Shown here: in pieces, positions 21,112-34,246 of the stretch
How the letters are laid out: each line of letters starts with the position of its first letter
Position numbering within the stretch: the stretch's first letter is position 1
Source of the DNA: Linanthus parryae
Lineage: Eukaryota; Streptophyta; Magnoliopsida; Ericales; Polemoniaceae
Reading direction: 5' to 3'
Assembly (NCBI GenBank): GCA_023055425.1
Contig: JALGPY010000001.1
Coordinates: 33,159,001-33,223,000 of the forward strand
DNA length: 64,000 bases
Made by a program: the position numbers and the translations under genes
Notes under the pieces: generated by a model
Databases searched by the model: none
Seen by the model: only the letters and a program-made list of their open reading frames with translations
Told to the model about the DNA's origin: nothing

Positions 21112-21690
21112 GTGTGTTTGAACGCAGCTCCTGCGTTTGAACGCACAGCTTATACTTTTCTGGAAATTTTGAAGTTCTTATGATCTGCGTTTGAACGCAC
21201 GGTGTGCGTTTGAACGCAATGCTTGAAGGTTCATGAAATTTCTGGGTTTGTTGAGTTGCGTTTGAACGCACATGAGTTGCGTTTGAACGCAATGCTTGTC
21301 CTCTGCAATGTCTCTGATGAACTGCGTTTGAACGCACATACTCTGCGTTTAAACGCACGCCTTGTCTCTAGAAATTCTCTGCTGATTGGGTTTTGCGTTT
21401 GAACGCAGGGTCTGCGTTTGAACGCACGTCCTTAGATTTTTCCACCTCATCTTTGTCCTCTTGCGTTTGAACGCACATGAGTTGCGTTTATACGCACCAC
21501 TTGGTGGCTGGAAATTTTCACTGCGTGATCTGCGTTTGAACGCAGCTCCTCTGCGTTTGAACGCATAAGTGTTAGCCGTTTCCAGTGCTTCTTCTGTCGG
21601 TTGGTGGGTCTGCGTTTGAACGCAGGGTGTCTGCGTTTGAACGCACTTGTGCGTTTGAACGCATGTCTCCTGCGTTTGAACGCAGGGTCT
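21112..21690. repeat. array of ~18 TGCGTTTGAACGCA dyads in the post-pol spacer
   Basis: About 18 copies of the 14-mer lie here, mostly in pairs whose starts are about 20 bp apart, with pairs repeated every ~70 bp. Three copies are mutated (TGTGTTTGAACGCA, TGCGTTTAAACGCA, TGCGTTTATACGCA). The array lies between the pol end and the env-like ORF. Confidence 0.92.
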
Positions 21691-21856
21691 GATTCCTGAA
21701 ACACTGAGTTCAACATTAAATCCCTCTTTCTCACTTTTCTCTCAAATTATGAACATTGTAAAAATTATATAAAAACAACTAATCTATGTTGGGTTGCCTC
21801 CCAACCAGCGCTTGTGATTTACAGTCGACAGCCCGACTTTGTTACCTCTGCTGTAA

Positions 21857-24800
21857 TCACGGAAGGTCGAGGTAGAGTGCCTCTACCTCCATGATCTCCT
21901 GAGGATCCCTGTATGGCTTGACTCTGTTCCCATTCACCTTGAAAACTGTATTATCCCTCGGGTTCTCCAGCTCCACCACTCCCCATGATGTAATGTCCTT
22001 CACAATAAATGGTCCAGACCATCTTGAGCGCAGCTTCCCTGGATAGAATTTCATCCTTAAATTGTAGAGGAGAACCTTTTGCCCGATTTCTATCTTCTTT
22101 GGTAGAATGCGGTTGTCATGCCACTTCTTTGTTTTTTCTTTATAAATTTTGGCACTCTCATATGCAGTTTTACGGAATTCCTCCAGTTCAAGGAGTGCCA
22201 TCTTCCGTTTGTTTCCTGATAAACTGTGATCCATATTCAGCTGCTTGATTGCCCAGTATGCTTTGTGCTCCAATTCTACTGGTAAGTGACATGCTTTACC
22301 AAACACCAACTGGTATGGGGACATTCCCAGTGGGGTTTTATAAGCAGTTCTGTATGCCCAGAGCGCATCATCCAGCTTTAACGACCAGTCCTTACGTCCA
22401 GGATTCACAGTTTTTTCCAGTATGCTCTTTATCTCTCTGTTGGACACCTCTGCTTGCCCGTTCGCCTGAGGGTGATAAGGCAGTGATACCTTGTGGATAG
22501 ACACCCCGTACTGCTTTAGAACCTTGGCAAAGACTTTATTGATAAAATGAGAACCTTCATCACTGACCATGGCCCTCGGTGTTCCAAATCTGGTAAAGAT
22601 GTTACGTTTGAGGAATCTTTCCACGACTGACGCATCGTTCTTCTGACAGGCTATTGCTTCCACCCATTTTGACACGTAATCCACTGCCAGTAAGATGTAG
22701 AGATTTCCCAGAGACGAAGGGAAAGGACCCATAAAATCAATACCCCAAACGTCAAAAGGCTCGACTTCCTGCCAAAGTGTCATGGGCATTTCATTCCGCT
22801 GGGAAATATTTCCTGTCCGTTGGCAGCGATCGCAACTCTGCGCATAATCATGGCAATCCTTAAAAACTGTTGGCCAGAAAAATCCTGACTGCAGCACCTT
22901 GTGAGCTGTTCTCGGTCCGCTGAAGTGTCCCCCACATTGTGCTGAGTGGCAGTGCTGAATTACCTCCAAAATTTCGTGACATGGAATGCATCGACGGAGA
23001 ATATTGTCTGCCCCTTGCTTGAACAGATAAGGATCGTCCCAGAAATATTGCCTGCAATCTGAAATAAACTTATTTTTCTGCCAAGGGGTGATGTCTTCAG
23101 GGAGTGCTCCATTGACCAAATAATTGGCTATGGCATAGTACCAGGGCCGTCTGTTGGTCTTGATCTTCATAATATGTTCATCCGGAAAATTTTCTTGAAT
23201 GGGCACCAATTCTTCTGTGGGGTTCTCCAGACGAGATAGATGATCAGCTACTACATTTTCAACTCCCTTTTTATCCCTGATTTCGACATCAAATTCCTGC
23301 ATCAGCAGAATCCAACGCAGCAGCCGTGGCTTTGCGTCCTTCTTCTCCAGTAAGTATTTCAGTGCACTGTGATCTGTGAATATGATGACTTTTGAACCTA
23401 CCAGGTACGATCTAAATTTATCCAGGGCAAAAATGACTGCCAGCAGCTCCTTCTCTGTAGTCCCATAATTAATCTGCGCCTCATTCAGGACCCTGCTGGC
23501 ATAGTAGATGACACTGCACACGTTGTCCTTCCGCTGTCCCAGTACCACGCCCACTGCGTAATCACTGGCGTCGCACATCAGTTCGAACGGAAGGGTCCAG
23601 TCTGGTGTTGTGATAATGGGTGCAGTCGTCAGCCTCTCTTTAAGCACGTCAAAAGCTTCTTTGCAGGCTTCATCAAATACGAAGGGCACATCTTTTCCCA
23701 ACAAATTACATAGTGGCTTTGTAATTTTTGAGAAATCTTTAATAAACCTTCTGTAAAAACCTGCGTGGCCCAAAAAACTCTTAATTTCCCTCACTGTGGT
23801 TGGATACGGCAGCTGCTTGATCACCTCTATTTTTGCCCTGTCTACTTCCAGTCCTTTGCTGGAAATCCTGTGTCCCAGCACTATTCCTTCAGTAACCATG
23901 AAGTGGCATTTTTCCCAGTTGAGTATCAGGTTTGTTTTTCTGCAGCGAATCAAAACTCTGGCCAGATGGTATAAGCAATCTTCAAAGCTGTCTCCGAATA
24001 ATGAAAAATCGTCCATGAAAACTTCCAAATTTTTCTCTATCATATCAGAGAAAATAGCCATCATACATCTTTGGAATGTTGCTGGAGCATTGCACAATCC
24101 AAATGGCATTCGTCTAAAGGTGAACGTTCCGTACGGGCAAGTGAACGTCGTCTTTTCTTGGTCTTATGGATTTATATAGATCTGGTTGTAGCCAGAGTAC
24201 CCGTCAAGAAAGCAGTAATAAGCATGGTGCGCTAGTCTGTCCAACATCTGGTCCATGAATGGCAGCGGAAAGTGGTCTTTCAATGTGGCATCGTTCAGCT
24301 TCCGATAGTCCATACAGATTCGCCAGCCAGTGACAGTGCGCTGGGCGATCTGTTCCTGATCAGCATTCTGTACTACTGTAATACCCCCTTTTTTCGGTAC
24401 ACACTGGACAGGACTGACCCAGGTGCTGTCTGATATGGGGTATATAATTCCTGCTTCTAGCCACTTCATGACCTCCTTACTTACTACATCTTTCATAATT
24501 GGGTTTAGTCTCCGTTGAGGCTGGATAACTGGCTTCTTTCCATCTTCGATTCTTATTTTGTGCATGCGATAATCAGGACTGATTCCCTCTGCAATTGTCC
24601 ATCCAATGGCTTCTTTATGCTCTCGGAGTACCTCCAACAGCTTTTGTTCCTGTTCCTGAGATAAAAGAGAAGAAACAATTACCGGCAGAGTATTATTTTC
24701 ACCAATAAAAGCGTACCTGAGGTGGTCTGGCAACTGTTTTAATTCCAGGACTAGTGGTTCTTGGAGTGACGGCACCAGTGTCATTTTCTGCTCGCCTCCT

Positions 24801-27263
24801 TCATCCCTGTATAGCGTGACCCAGCTTTCTGTTCCCATGATCTGCTCGTCCTGTTGCTCCTCTGTTTCCTCTGGATACATGTCTTCAAATTCCTCCCATA
24901 AATCTCCTATCTCATCATTTTCCAGATCGTCAATTACCTCTACTGCAAAACAGTTTTCATGCCCATAATGGTCAGGAAGCTGGAGAGATTTGAAAACATT
25001 GAATTTTACTTTTTCTTCGTTGATTTGCATGGAAAGCTCTCCACTTTTGCAGTTAATAATGGCTTCACCAGTCGCCAGGAAAGGTCTGCCCAGGATTAGC
25101 GGGACCTCTCCGGCCTCCATATCCAGTATCACAAAATCTGCTGGAAAAATAAGCTCTCCCGCTTTCACCAGGATATCTTCAATTACTCCATAGGCAGGTT
25201 TCACAGACCTGTCAGCCATTTGAAGCATAATTCTTGTTGGACGTGGTTCTCCGACTCCTAGACTTTTGAAGATGGTCAGTGGCATCAGGTTGATGCTGGC
25301 ACCCAAGTCGCATAATGCTTTTCCTGTGTATGCACTGCCCAGGGTTACTGGAATAACAAAGCTGCCAGGGTCTTTCTTTTTCAGTGGTAGGCCATTTTTC
25401 ACACAACTGCTCGCTTCTGCCGTCAGATTCACTGTTTCCAAGTCACTCATTCGCCTTCTCCCGTACAATATGTCTTTAAGAAATTTCGCATAAGTAGGCA
25501 TTTTGGCAAGTGTTTCGGCAAAAGGTATGTTTATCTGCAATTGCTTGAATACCTCCAGAAATATGGCATAGTCTTTGTTGTCATCTCTCTTGCGTGTCTT
25601 CAGAGGGTAAGGAACCTCCTTAGAAATTGGCACTGTTTCTGGATTACCCTCATTAGTCTGCGCTGCTTCCTGCTCGACCGAACCCCTTTTTTGAGGGTTA
25701 GCGGTTGAACTGTCTTCCCGGTCAATTACTTCCTGTTCAATAATTTTTGACTTTTCTGCGCGTGCATGACTGGGATACGGTGGATCCTGCAGTGCAATTC
25801 CACTCCGAGTTGTGATAGCATTGATTTGAGCGCGTGGATTGTTCACTGTATTTGATGGTAAATTCCCTGGGGCTCGTTCTGCCTGGTTCTGTGCAAGCTG
25901 ACCATTCTGCACCTCCAAGTTGCGGATGGCAATCTTCATTTGGCTTACATCGGCAGTTAATGACTCCATCATGCGCGAATCTAGTTTCCCACTGCTTATT
26001 GAATTTCTCCATATATGACTCAAAATGTTGCTGTGACAAATTTAGCTGTGGTGGTGCTGCTGGTGCGTGCTGTGCTGGGGCCGTCTGTTGTGCCTGTGGC
26101 CTGTGCTGGAATCCTGGTGCATAGACTGCTGCATTGGGATTTCCGTAGCGAAACCCTGGATGGTCACGTGTGCCTGGTCTGTAGCGACTAGGATCCCACT
26201 GCTGCTGAACATAGTTGGCATCTTCGGTCTGAAGCTCTAGAATTGCTGCGTCAAGGTCGGGTTCTTCCACTGATGCCACTGGCTTCTTCTCTGTATACAC
26301 CTTTTTAACTAAGTCCTGTACCACTTTCGTGAGGTTATCAATCCTGTCGTCAGCCACTGGTTCTACTACCGCTGTGAGCCTGCGGTCATCAAACAGGCGA
26401 GTATCCTGTTTGGCTAATTGCTTCATCAGCTCATATGCTCCATCCTTATCCACATGGTATAAGAAGTTACCCCCAGCTTCCCGATCAATCCTTTCGGCAT
26501 TCTCCCTGTCGAGAGCGTGGTAGAATACCTGCAGAATCTTTGCGTCCCCGAAGCCATGATTGGGGCATTTTTTAACAAGTCTCATCAGCCTGTCCCATGC
26601 GTCCACCACCGTTTCCCCCATCTTCTGTTTGAACGATAAGATCTCACTCTGCAGCTTGATGACACGGGATGCGGGGTAGAACTTTGCCAGAAAATCAGTA
26701 ACACACCCATCCCAGGTAGTGATGGACCTCGGTGGTCTTGCCTCCAGCCAGTCTTTTGCTGTTCCGAACAGGCAGTATGGGAATAAAATCAGCTTTAGCG
26801 TATCCGCTTCGACTCCTTTATACTTAATCTTGTTGCAGTAATCTTCAAACTTTCCGAGGAAGTCGTTTGGATCTTCATCTGCTTTCCCATTGAAAGGACA
26901 ATGAGTCTGGGCGGTCTGAATGGTGGATGATTTCAGATCGAAGTGCTATGCTGTAATGGGTGGCACCACAATGGCTGGTTGATGTCCTCCGGTTGGGACT
27001 TCAAAATTTTCGACTATTGCCCTCCCAGACCTGTTGTAATTCCTCTGATTGTTCCTGGCAGCAAAGCCTGCTGCTATCAGCTCTTCAATGTAAAGAGCCA
27101 TCTGTGCTGGAGTACGTTGCTGCTGTCCTGTGGGTGTTTCTGTTTCGGTTGTGGTGTCTTCTCCGTGCTCAGACATCGCGGCTCGGTGTCTGCGACTTTG
27201 CTCTTTGAAAAGTTTTTCGGGATCTTCAAGTGGTGATACCAGTTTGCTAGGCAATCTGGGCAT
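21857..27263 (-). pseudogene. Athila gag-pol, broken at three sites
   Basis: Reading starts at ATG 27263 with Athila gag. Lesions are a TAG at 26946-26948 in gag, a frame change near 25970-25990 between gag and protease, and a TAA at 24164-24166 inside reverse transcriptase. Domains in order: gag; protease (CDLGASINLM, ~25320); RT (DGYSGYNQIYI, then FMDDFSLFG near 24016); RNase H (CDASDYAVG, ~23575); integrase with H-H-C-C finger (~22990-22820), [19 protein letters not shown] and [10 protein letters not shown]. The frame ends at 21857. All pol domains are readable. The next motif on the element strand is GGGAGGCAACCCA, shared with the other Athila-type element. Confidence 0.88.
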
Positions 27264-27387
27264 AAACTAGAATAGCCTGAAAATCAGAATTCAAGAGCAG
27301 TAAGTCGAAAGAAAGTAAACGTAAAAAGAAAAGAAAAAAAAACTCTGAGACTTATTCTAATGTCTTTTTAACAAAAACTGTAACCGT

Positions 27388-27405
27388 TCCCCGGCAACGG
27401 CGCCA
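27388..27405 (-). promoter_or_regulatory. primer-binding site, tRNA-Asp type
   Basis: On the minus strand TGGCGCCGTTGCCGGGGA follows the 5' LTR after the spacer AGTTTT. This is the tRNA-Asp type site usual in Athila. The same site and spacer occur at 58877-58900. Confidence 0.88.
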
Positions 27406-27411
27406 AAAACT

Positions 27412-28581
27412 TGACAGCGTAAACCTATCTGCTTTTTCGCAAGTGTACGATCAAGTAATATAGAGTATGTAATTGTGACTCTGGTTGTCGAACCCTCGAG
27501 AACAGTTTAAGTTGTTGCTAATTAGAATTAGAATTAGACACAAAGTGTGTAAAAAGGAGGAAGGTTTGGGGTTTGATTCTACTCACTAAATTGCAGTAAA
27601 TAAAACAATATTTTAGGAACGCTTATTTTATTTTTCTTCTAAATATTTTGCAGAAATTACGGTAGTTGTAAAAATCGATAATTCTAAGAATCTAGGTTCC
27701 AGGATCCCCTAAGTTTACTCTCCAGCTTTCATGGTATATTCGATTTCAGAAACACACGGTGGTTTTGTTTCTGCCAGCATACCAACAGTACAATCTCCTC
27801 TCGGTCTCATGCACCTATCACTTTCCTGCAGATTTTCGGGTCCTCTCGGTCCACCTAAATCTGCAGATTCGTTCTAAGTCTGCTAGTGTTACAGGTTCTC
27901 CTCTCGGTCTCCCCCTAAACGTCTAACAGTTGGTCTAATGCTCCTAGGCTAGTCCCCTGATTCTCTTCACCTCTCGGTCCATCAAGGCAGAGTACTAAAT
28001 CCTGTCTTTCCTTCCTAACTCTCACTGGTCACTCTCGTGCACCAGATCCTGTCTGTAACACTCCTGGGTGATCAAGCCATTCATGTATGTAAATAAAATC
28101 AAAGACAGAATAATAAACAATCCATCCTGTATTAAGACTTAGCTAGCCATGCATCTGAAAATCAAACAACCAAGTCTGCTGAATTCATAAACCCTAGGTT
28201 CATCGAGAACCTAGGCAAAAGGTCTAGCTAGCTTGCATTATTGAAAGACAACGTTTCATAAAAGAGAGAAAAGATCAAACTAGTTATTTGCTGAAATACT
28301 GAAAAACTGCTCCAATCCTGCTCTGCTCCAACCCTGGCGGCTCTGAAACTGGCTGCTGTGATGATGATAGATGTGTGAGTGTGTATGCGTAACCCTAATT
28401 CAGTGTTGGGACACCTCCTTTTATACTGCCACAGTCTCCAAAACTGATGCACGAAATTCCTGTTTTACCCTCGAAAAGACCCGTCCTGGAAGCTTCTGGA
28501 AACCCACCGTGCGTTCGAACGCAACTCTCCTGCGTTCAAACGCAGTGCGTCTGAACGCACACATCCTGCGTTTGACGCAGG
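27412..28581 (-). repeat. Athila 5' LTR, part 1
   Basis: It matches 15990-17158 closely. It breaks after GCAGG, where the Tat element entered, and resumes at 43816. One base is missing in the dyad next to the break. Confidence 0.92.
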
Positions 28582-29208
28582 TGTGCACAAGAGATTCCGG
28601 CGGGGAGACCTCCGTGTACACCGTATGTAGAGGATCGAGGATCGCACAGGAAGAGTGGGGTTGTGTGTAGGGAGAGAGTAAGTCAGTAGTAATGTCTGAG
28701 AGAGAGACAGAGGTTTGGCAGAGCTTCCGCGTATGGCAAGTGTGTTCTCCTTTGTATGGAAAGGGTAACGTCCTATATATAGCAGAGAACATGAGCGTTG
28801 TAGTGCGGTTAATGCACCCATTGATGGCGGCTTAATTAGCTTAACCATAACGGCACGTTCGTCCGAGTATATAGGGACCGTTACAGCACGTTGTGCGCGA
28901 ATACCGGAACCGTTACGAGGTTGACCGGGTTTGACCGGATTGACCGGGTTTATGGAGCTCGTGCCATAAATCTCTCAAAACAGTTACTAAAAGTCGCGTG
29001 CGGGCTTGGCTCGCACGCGACAGGGCTTACTCTAGCCTCCAAACCACAAAGTCCCTACAAGTCCCGTGCAGTGGTATGCGAGGGCTCTGTCTCGCAGCCC
29101 CCACATGGATCAGCTCGGCTGGTGATCCAGTGTGTGTGGAGCACAATATGGTGTGCTGGATGGTTGCCACGTGGCCAAGATCTGTCAGCTCAGAAAGCAC
29201 TATCTACA
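28582..29208 (-). repeat. Tat 3' LTR (627 bp)
   Basis: It runs TGTGCACAAGAG to CACTATCTACA and is repeated at 43184-43810. On the minus strand AAAGGGGGCTAA (29209-29220) directly precedes it and is the likely polypurine tract. Confidence 0.92.
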
Positions 29209-29944
29209 TTAGCCCCCTTTCTGCGCGTGAAGACTCATAGCTGTATAGACTTCCATGCGCGGAAACCAACATACGCGTTGCCGCCACGCACCAATTCAAA
29301 AACGGGTAAGTTCAGCCCCCGTGCGTGCCATTATGACCTAAAACCCCTAGAGTCGTGCCGTCTGGCTTCTAGGGTTTTAGGCGTGACGTCAGCTTGTCCT
29401 GTGATTGCGCGATTCGACGGTGACGGTTGCGATTCGACTACTGAAAGGACGCAACCCTTCATTGTTTTTGGATAAATACTTTGTATCCACTGTTGCAAAG
29501 CATCACTTCTTTCTCTTAAAGTGAATGGTACCCGGAGATCTTCGAGAGCAGATTCAGATAATCAATCATCAATTCAAAACTGCAAATCGTCTTCTTCAAC
29601 TGTGCATATCCAGGCAAGCTTTGCGAAAACAAGTTTGGCCTTGTTCAATTTTGATTTAAGATTCCAGTGTATGCCTTGAACTGCGTTGAATCTGTAACCC
29701 AGAACACGTAATCTGTTGAAACTTGCAAAGAAACCTTGATCTTTGAACCCACTTTTGCTTTAATCCTTTCAATAATAAGGGATCCGGATGTGAGATCTTG
29801 AAATCGCTGATAATGCAACCCTTAATTTCTGAAATTGATACCAGAAACTGTTCGTCTTTCTTTTCATAATAGATCTCGGATTTCGAACTTTCAAACTGAA
29901 GTGCAGCGCCTTTCTCCCCCTTTTTTTCTTGCTCTTCCGCAGGA
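29209..29944 (+). promoter_or_regulatory. leader and probable promoter of the antisense gene
   Basis: The stretch between the 3' LTR and ATG 29945 holds no open gene. It has a GATAAATAC TATA-like box near 29471, and a pyrimidine-rich run ending TTCCGCAG just before the start codon looks like a 3' splice site, suggesting an intron in the leader. Confidence 0.4.
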
Positions 29945-32900
29945 ATGGCCAAGACAAAAGGAACCAAACCCAACAAGGAAGATGAAGAGATACCCGACCT
30001 TCCGCAGGCCTTGTGGCGAAAAGCCCCCTATCTAGGTGGCCAAGACTTCTATCATGCGAGGCTCAAGGCTAAGAGGATGCCTGATCCTGTCCCAGTTGAG
30101 AGATTGCTGACACTGACTCGCCCGGTTAACTCGGCCTTGCTCGAGTTAATTGGCTCCGAGGATGTGGTTCGATTGGGGATCGAAAACGGGTACTTCCCCT
30201 ACACTGCGATTTCTACCCAGGCTTTCGTCCAGAAATTGGACTATATGGATGAGTGGATTGACCATGTGTTGGACAATCATGCCGCGATTCTCGATGAAGC
30301 CGGCGTATACTTTGCTATCCGTGCTATGAAGGGTGTTGCCGTGAAGCTGGACCAGTCCATGCTTCTAGACCTTCTGTCCCGCTACTCGCCTGCGACTCAC
30401 ACATTCCACTTTGCTGAGTTCGAGGCTGCTCCTACACTCGAGGACGTGCAGATGCTGTACGATCTTTCCCCCATGGGTGAAGTGGACCCTTTGAGTCCCT
30501 TGAGGACGGCTGCGGAGATTGCCTTATACACGCAGATGGAGGAATGCCTGGCAGAGGTAAAGAAAATCTCTACTCGGTGGACTACTACGAAAGCCCTCCC
30601 AAACTGGCAATTAGTTGATACGTCTGCGAAGAACACTTGGAACAAATGGTTGCAGTACTTCTTTCGAGACTATGCGAACAGCAGCATCACCAAGAAGCTT
30701 CTGAGTGAGAACCCAGACGCCGAGAATTATGTGGAGGGTAAAGGCTATCACTTGACCCTCTGCGCTTTCCTCTGTGCTTGGTTGTCGAGGTACTTGATCG
30801 ACGGTCACCCCCATGATGGAGTCTTTTACCATGTTTTGCCACTTGCTGTGAGGCTCGCCCTTGGCCAGAGAGTCGCACTCGGACCCTTGGTCTTGGGCAC
30901 TCTATATTACAGGCTTGATCAGTTGGTTTTGGCCATGAAAGAGTCGCGTGGCCGCCTCGATGTACTGACTTTCGTCAACATCTCCTTTTTGACAATGTGG
31001 GTCTTCGAGCGGTGGCCATCCTATGCCCCAACTGCTCTCAAACCCGACAAGTGGTGTCCCCCAGGCGAGACGGAGGAACGCAACAGCGGTAGAGCTGCGA
31101 GGTGGTTCGGAGCGAACAACACCAAGTGTGTTTGGAGCTTGATATGCGACAAACGGAAAGAGTTTACTGCCAGGCCCTACGCCACACGTGTTGAGAACGT
31201 GCGATGGTTTCCGAAGCTGTACCCCTCCAAGGGCGTTGTCTTCTCAGAAGAACTCCTCTTCGAAGAGGGACCGCATTTCCATGAACGCTATCGCGAGTTC
31301 TTTTGCTGGTGTCTACGAGGTTCTCTTCCTGCCCTCGCAGAGCACATTCGTGAGCTCGCGCCAAGGTATGAGAGGATTACCGTGGATGTTGACCCCACTC
31401 GAGTTTCTCCCCAGTTTGGCTTTGATGCAGTGGCACCATCAATCTGGCCCCAGTCCATTATCAGAGGTTGTTATAGGCGCTTGCTAACAAAGGAGTGCAA
31501 GACAGTGTTCATGAACAATCTTCCCTTTGAGCAGCCTGCAGGGACCCGCGAGGGTGGATGTTCTCAGAATTGGCTCGCATACTGGATTGCCCAGCAAACG
31601 AGGATTGAGACGCAGTCGGCTGCGCAGCCGAGTAGAGCTCCCTTGATCAAGAGAAATTCTTTCCCGTTTCGCCCCAATTGCAGTCTGAGCGAGTCTGAAT
31701 ATGGTTGCTACTCACTGTTGGATCGTGAGAACCATTTGTGTCCTGACCTCATTCTGAAAGAGAAGGTCGCCGCAGTTAAGAAGGGCGACACGCATGTCGT
31801 CAGATACAGCAAGGCATTTGCTGAGGTAAGCAGTTTCTTCGCGTGCGTTAAGCTTCTTGATTTCCTTATGCTGACACCTTTATTTTGTACTGTTTGCTGT
31901 AGTGTCATGTGCGGCGATTCGCATCTGGTGACCACTCCAAGTCATTGGTTAACGCCATTGTTGCCACCAGAAGACAAAAGCAGTCGTTTCGGCTAGCATG
32001 GAGGATGGACCCTGAGGTCGAGACCAAGATTCGCGCAGTCATGAATGCTTTTGCTGACTCGCTGATAGACAATGCTCCGGCCTCGTCTCCTCCCGGAGAT
32101 GATCCGTCCCCTCCAGCGACTGCGGCGCCGAGAGTGAAAAGACCTAGGCAAAAAGGAATTACGATTTCTTCCCCTAGAAGTGCTCCAACTTCTCCTCCGG
32201 TGAGGTCCCTTTCTGTCAAGGACAAAGGCAAAGGTCGCATGCCCAGCAAAGTGCGGAAAGAGCTCGCAGTTGAGACTTTCGTTCCATTCAACCAAGAGGA
32301 AGAAGGAGAGAGGCAGGAGCCCAGAGAGAGTGATGAAGAATAAGGAGAAAGAACAGTTGTGATACATGAGGAAGAATCAGGAGGTACCCCCTTCGCATTT
32401 CCTTTCCCATTATCGTAACTTCTTTGCACTTCTTTAAACCAATCATATCTTCGCAGATGATGATGATGATGAGACCATTGGTGGCCTTTTGGCCAAGAGA
32501 CAAAAGAGAGATACCCATTCTGGCATTCCAGACAATCCCATAATCGAGGACGTTCTTGCCGAGTCCAGGAGGACAGCCGCGGAGGCTGCTGAAAGAAGAA
32601 GGCAGCGGGAAGAGGAGGAGCTCGAGCGTGTGAGACAGCGGAGCCTCGAAGAGCAGCATGTTGACGACTTAGTGCGTCCAGTTGACGAGGAAGACGAGCT
32701 CCCCGAAGAAGTGGCTCCTCATGCTGAGGTGGAAGATGAGGTTCCAGAAGAGGATGCAGCAGCCTTGGAGCAAGCCCAGGCAGACTTCGAAGAAATCGCA
32801 GGCGGCGATAAAGGTGAGATCTTCAATCTCGCAGTAACTTATAGAGATGTTATTGTGGGTGCGTTAAGGCATGGTGTGTCAAAGGCTGACATTCGCCGTT

Positions 32901-34246
32901 GTCTAGTAAACAAGTGCGGAGAACCTTCAGGTAATCATTCGAGTGATACGCATGTACTAGGCCTTAGCAACTTGAAACAGGATCATGACTGGTTTCTTCG
33001 CATCCCAGGTCACGCCCCTCTTAAAGACTTGCTTAGTGAGGACACACTAATAGGACATGGTTCCTCGTCTTTAGTTTATGAAGAGGCTTCAATCCCACCT
33101 TCGCGTGGAGGTGCTTGCTCTTAGCTTAAGTAAAGATAGCAAAATATTATTCAATGCGAGTTACCTCATACCATCGCATTTTGTATCGCAGGCAATGTTG
33201 AGGAACATGCGCCGGAGCAAAGAAGTCAGTCTTCTGCATCCTATGTTCCGATTCCGAGCCCCCATACAGAGAAGCCCGTCGCAGCTACTGATCATGCAGG
33301 TGAGCCTTTCGAGGACATCATCGAACTTTCCGACGATGCTGAAGCTGGTGTTGTGCTAATGGATGAAGATGCCCATGCTGGCGTTGAGGAAGTCAGGACA
33401 AATACTGCCGATGCTTCCGCATCTGAGAATGTTCCTCGCCAAGCGACCTCGGCTGTCACTTCGCCTCCAGCGATGACTGAGTCGGCGGCACCTATTCCTG
33501 CGTGGGGCTTTTGGGGCTCGCAGGTTAGGAATGCAGTCGCAGCTGGTGCGGCCTACACTCTTCCTCCTAACTATGTGGAGTTAGAGCTCGCAGCTGAAAG
33601 GAGAGCCATGGAGCAAGGGTAGCCTTCAACGACCCCAGTAATGCGCATTCCTTCTCTTCGTGAGATTCTCGAAGGAACTGGTAAGTAGTGATTCACTGTT
33701 TGTATTTCGCATGATACATTTGCGATTTTGATAGCATGACTTAGTTTTGACATTGCTTCAGGTTTGAAGAAAACAGATGTGGACTGGCTAGTCCGGATGC
33801 GCCTCACCTACCCCCGATCGTTCGCAAGATCTCTGGAGATAGGGCCCTTCGACCGGAGGCTGTTTCTCACCGAAGCCATTTGGATTTTGGAGCAGCTGTC
33901 TGCGGCCACGCCTGAGACCATCTCTGTCCAGAGCGCCGAATTGCTTCATGGCATGTGCGAAAATCTTCTTACCAAAGTTCAGGCCAGGCTGGGTTTCAGA
34001 TTTCTTATGAAAAGAGTCACTCTGATTCGCGCAGCCGTAACCTTGCAGCTCGGTCACCAGAACCTCGCAGCTGAAAAGCAGAAGGTGGAGCAGCAAAAGC
34101 AAAAGGCTGAAGAAGCTATGAAGCTCTATCATGAGATGAATGCCAAGTGCGAGCAATTGAAGCAAGAAGTGGAGCAGGTAGAGAAGCTGAGCCATCAGTT
34201 CGCACCCCATGACTCCTTGATCAAGAATTTGCTTTTGACTTTTTGA
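29945..34246 (+). pseudogene. antisense five-exon plant mobile domain gene of the Tat element
   Basis: Exons that keep phase are 29945-31825, 31903-32383, 32457-33110, 33192-33680 and 33762-34246. All have GT-AG introns of 73-81 bp, and the total is 3,990 nt (1,330 codons). Exon 1 has the plant mobile domain pattern (GVYFAIRAMKG, LEDVQMLYDLSPMG, WLSRYLIDG, FLTMWVFERWPSYAP). The C-terminal part is acidic, rich in arginine/glutamate helices and ends in a coiled coil (~34060-34190). Two in-frame stops, TAA at 32341-32343 and TAG at 33620-33622, break the model, so this copy is probably dead or truncated after exon 2. It lies opposite to pol, between integrase and the 3' LTR. Antisense extra ORFs are known in Tat elements; their role is not established. 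Confidence 0.78.

Noticed and set aside
21077..21734. minus-strand frames rich in RSNA, AFKR and QTQ repeats
   Set aside because: They are translations of the palindrome array.
28371..29475. plus-strand frames across the Tat LTR
   Set aside because: They cross the LTR boundary and repeat in both LTRs; no domain.
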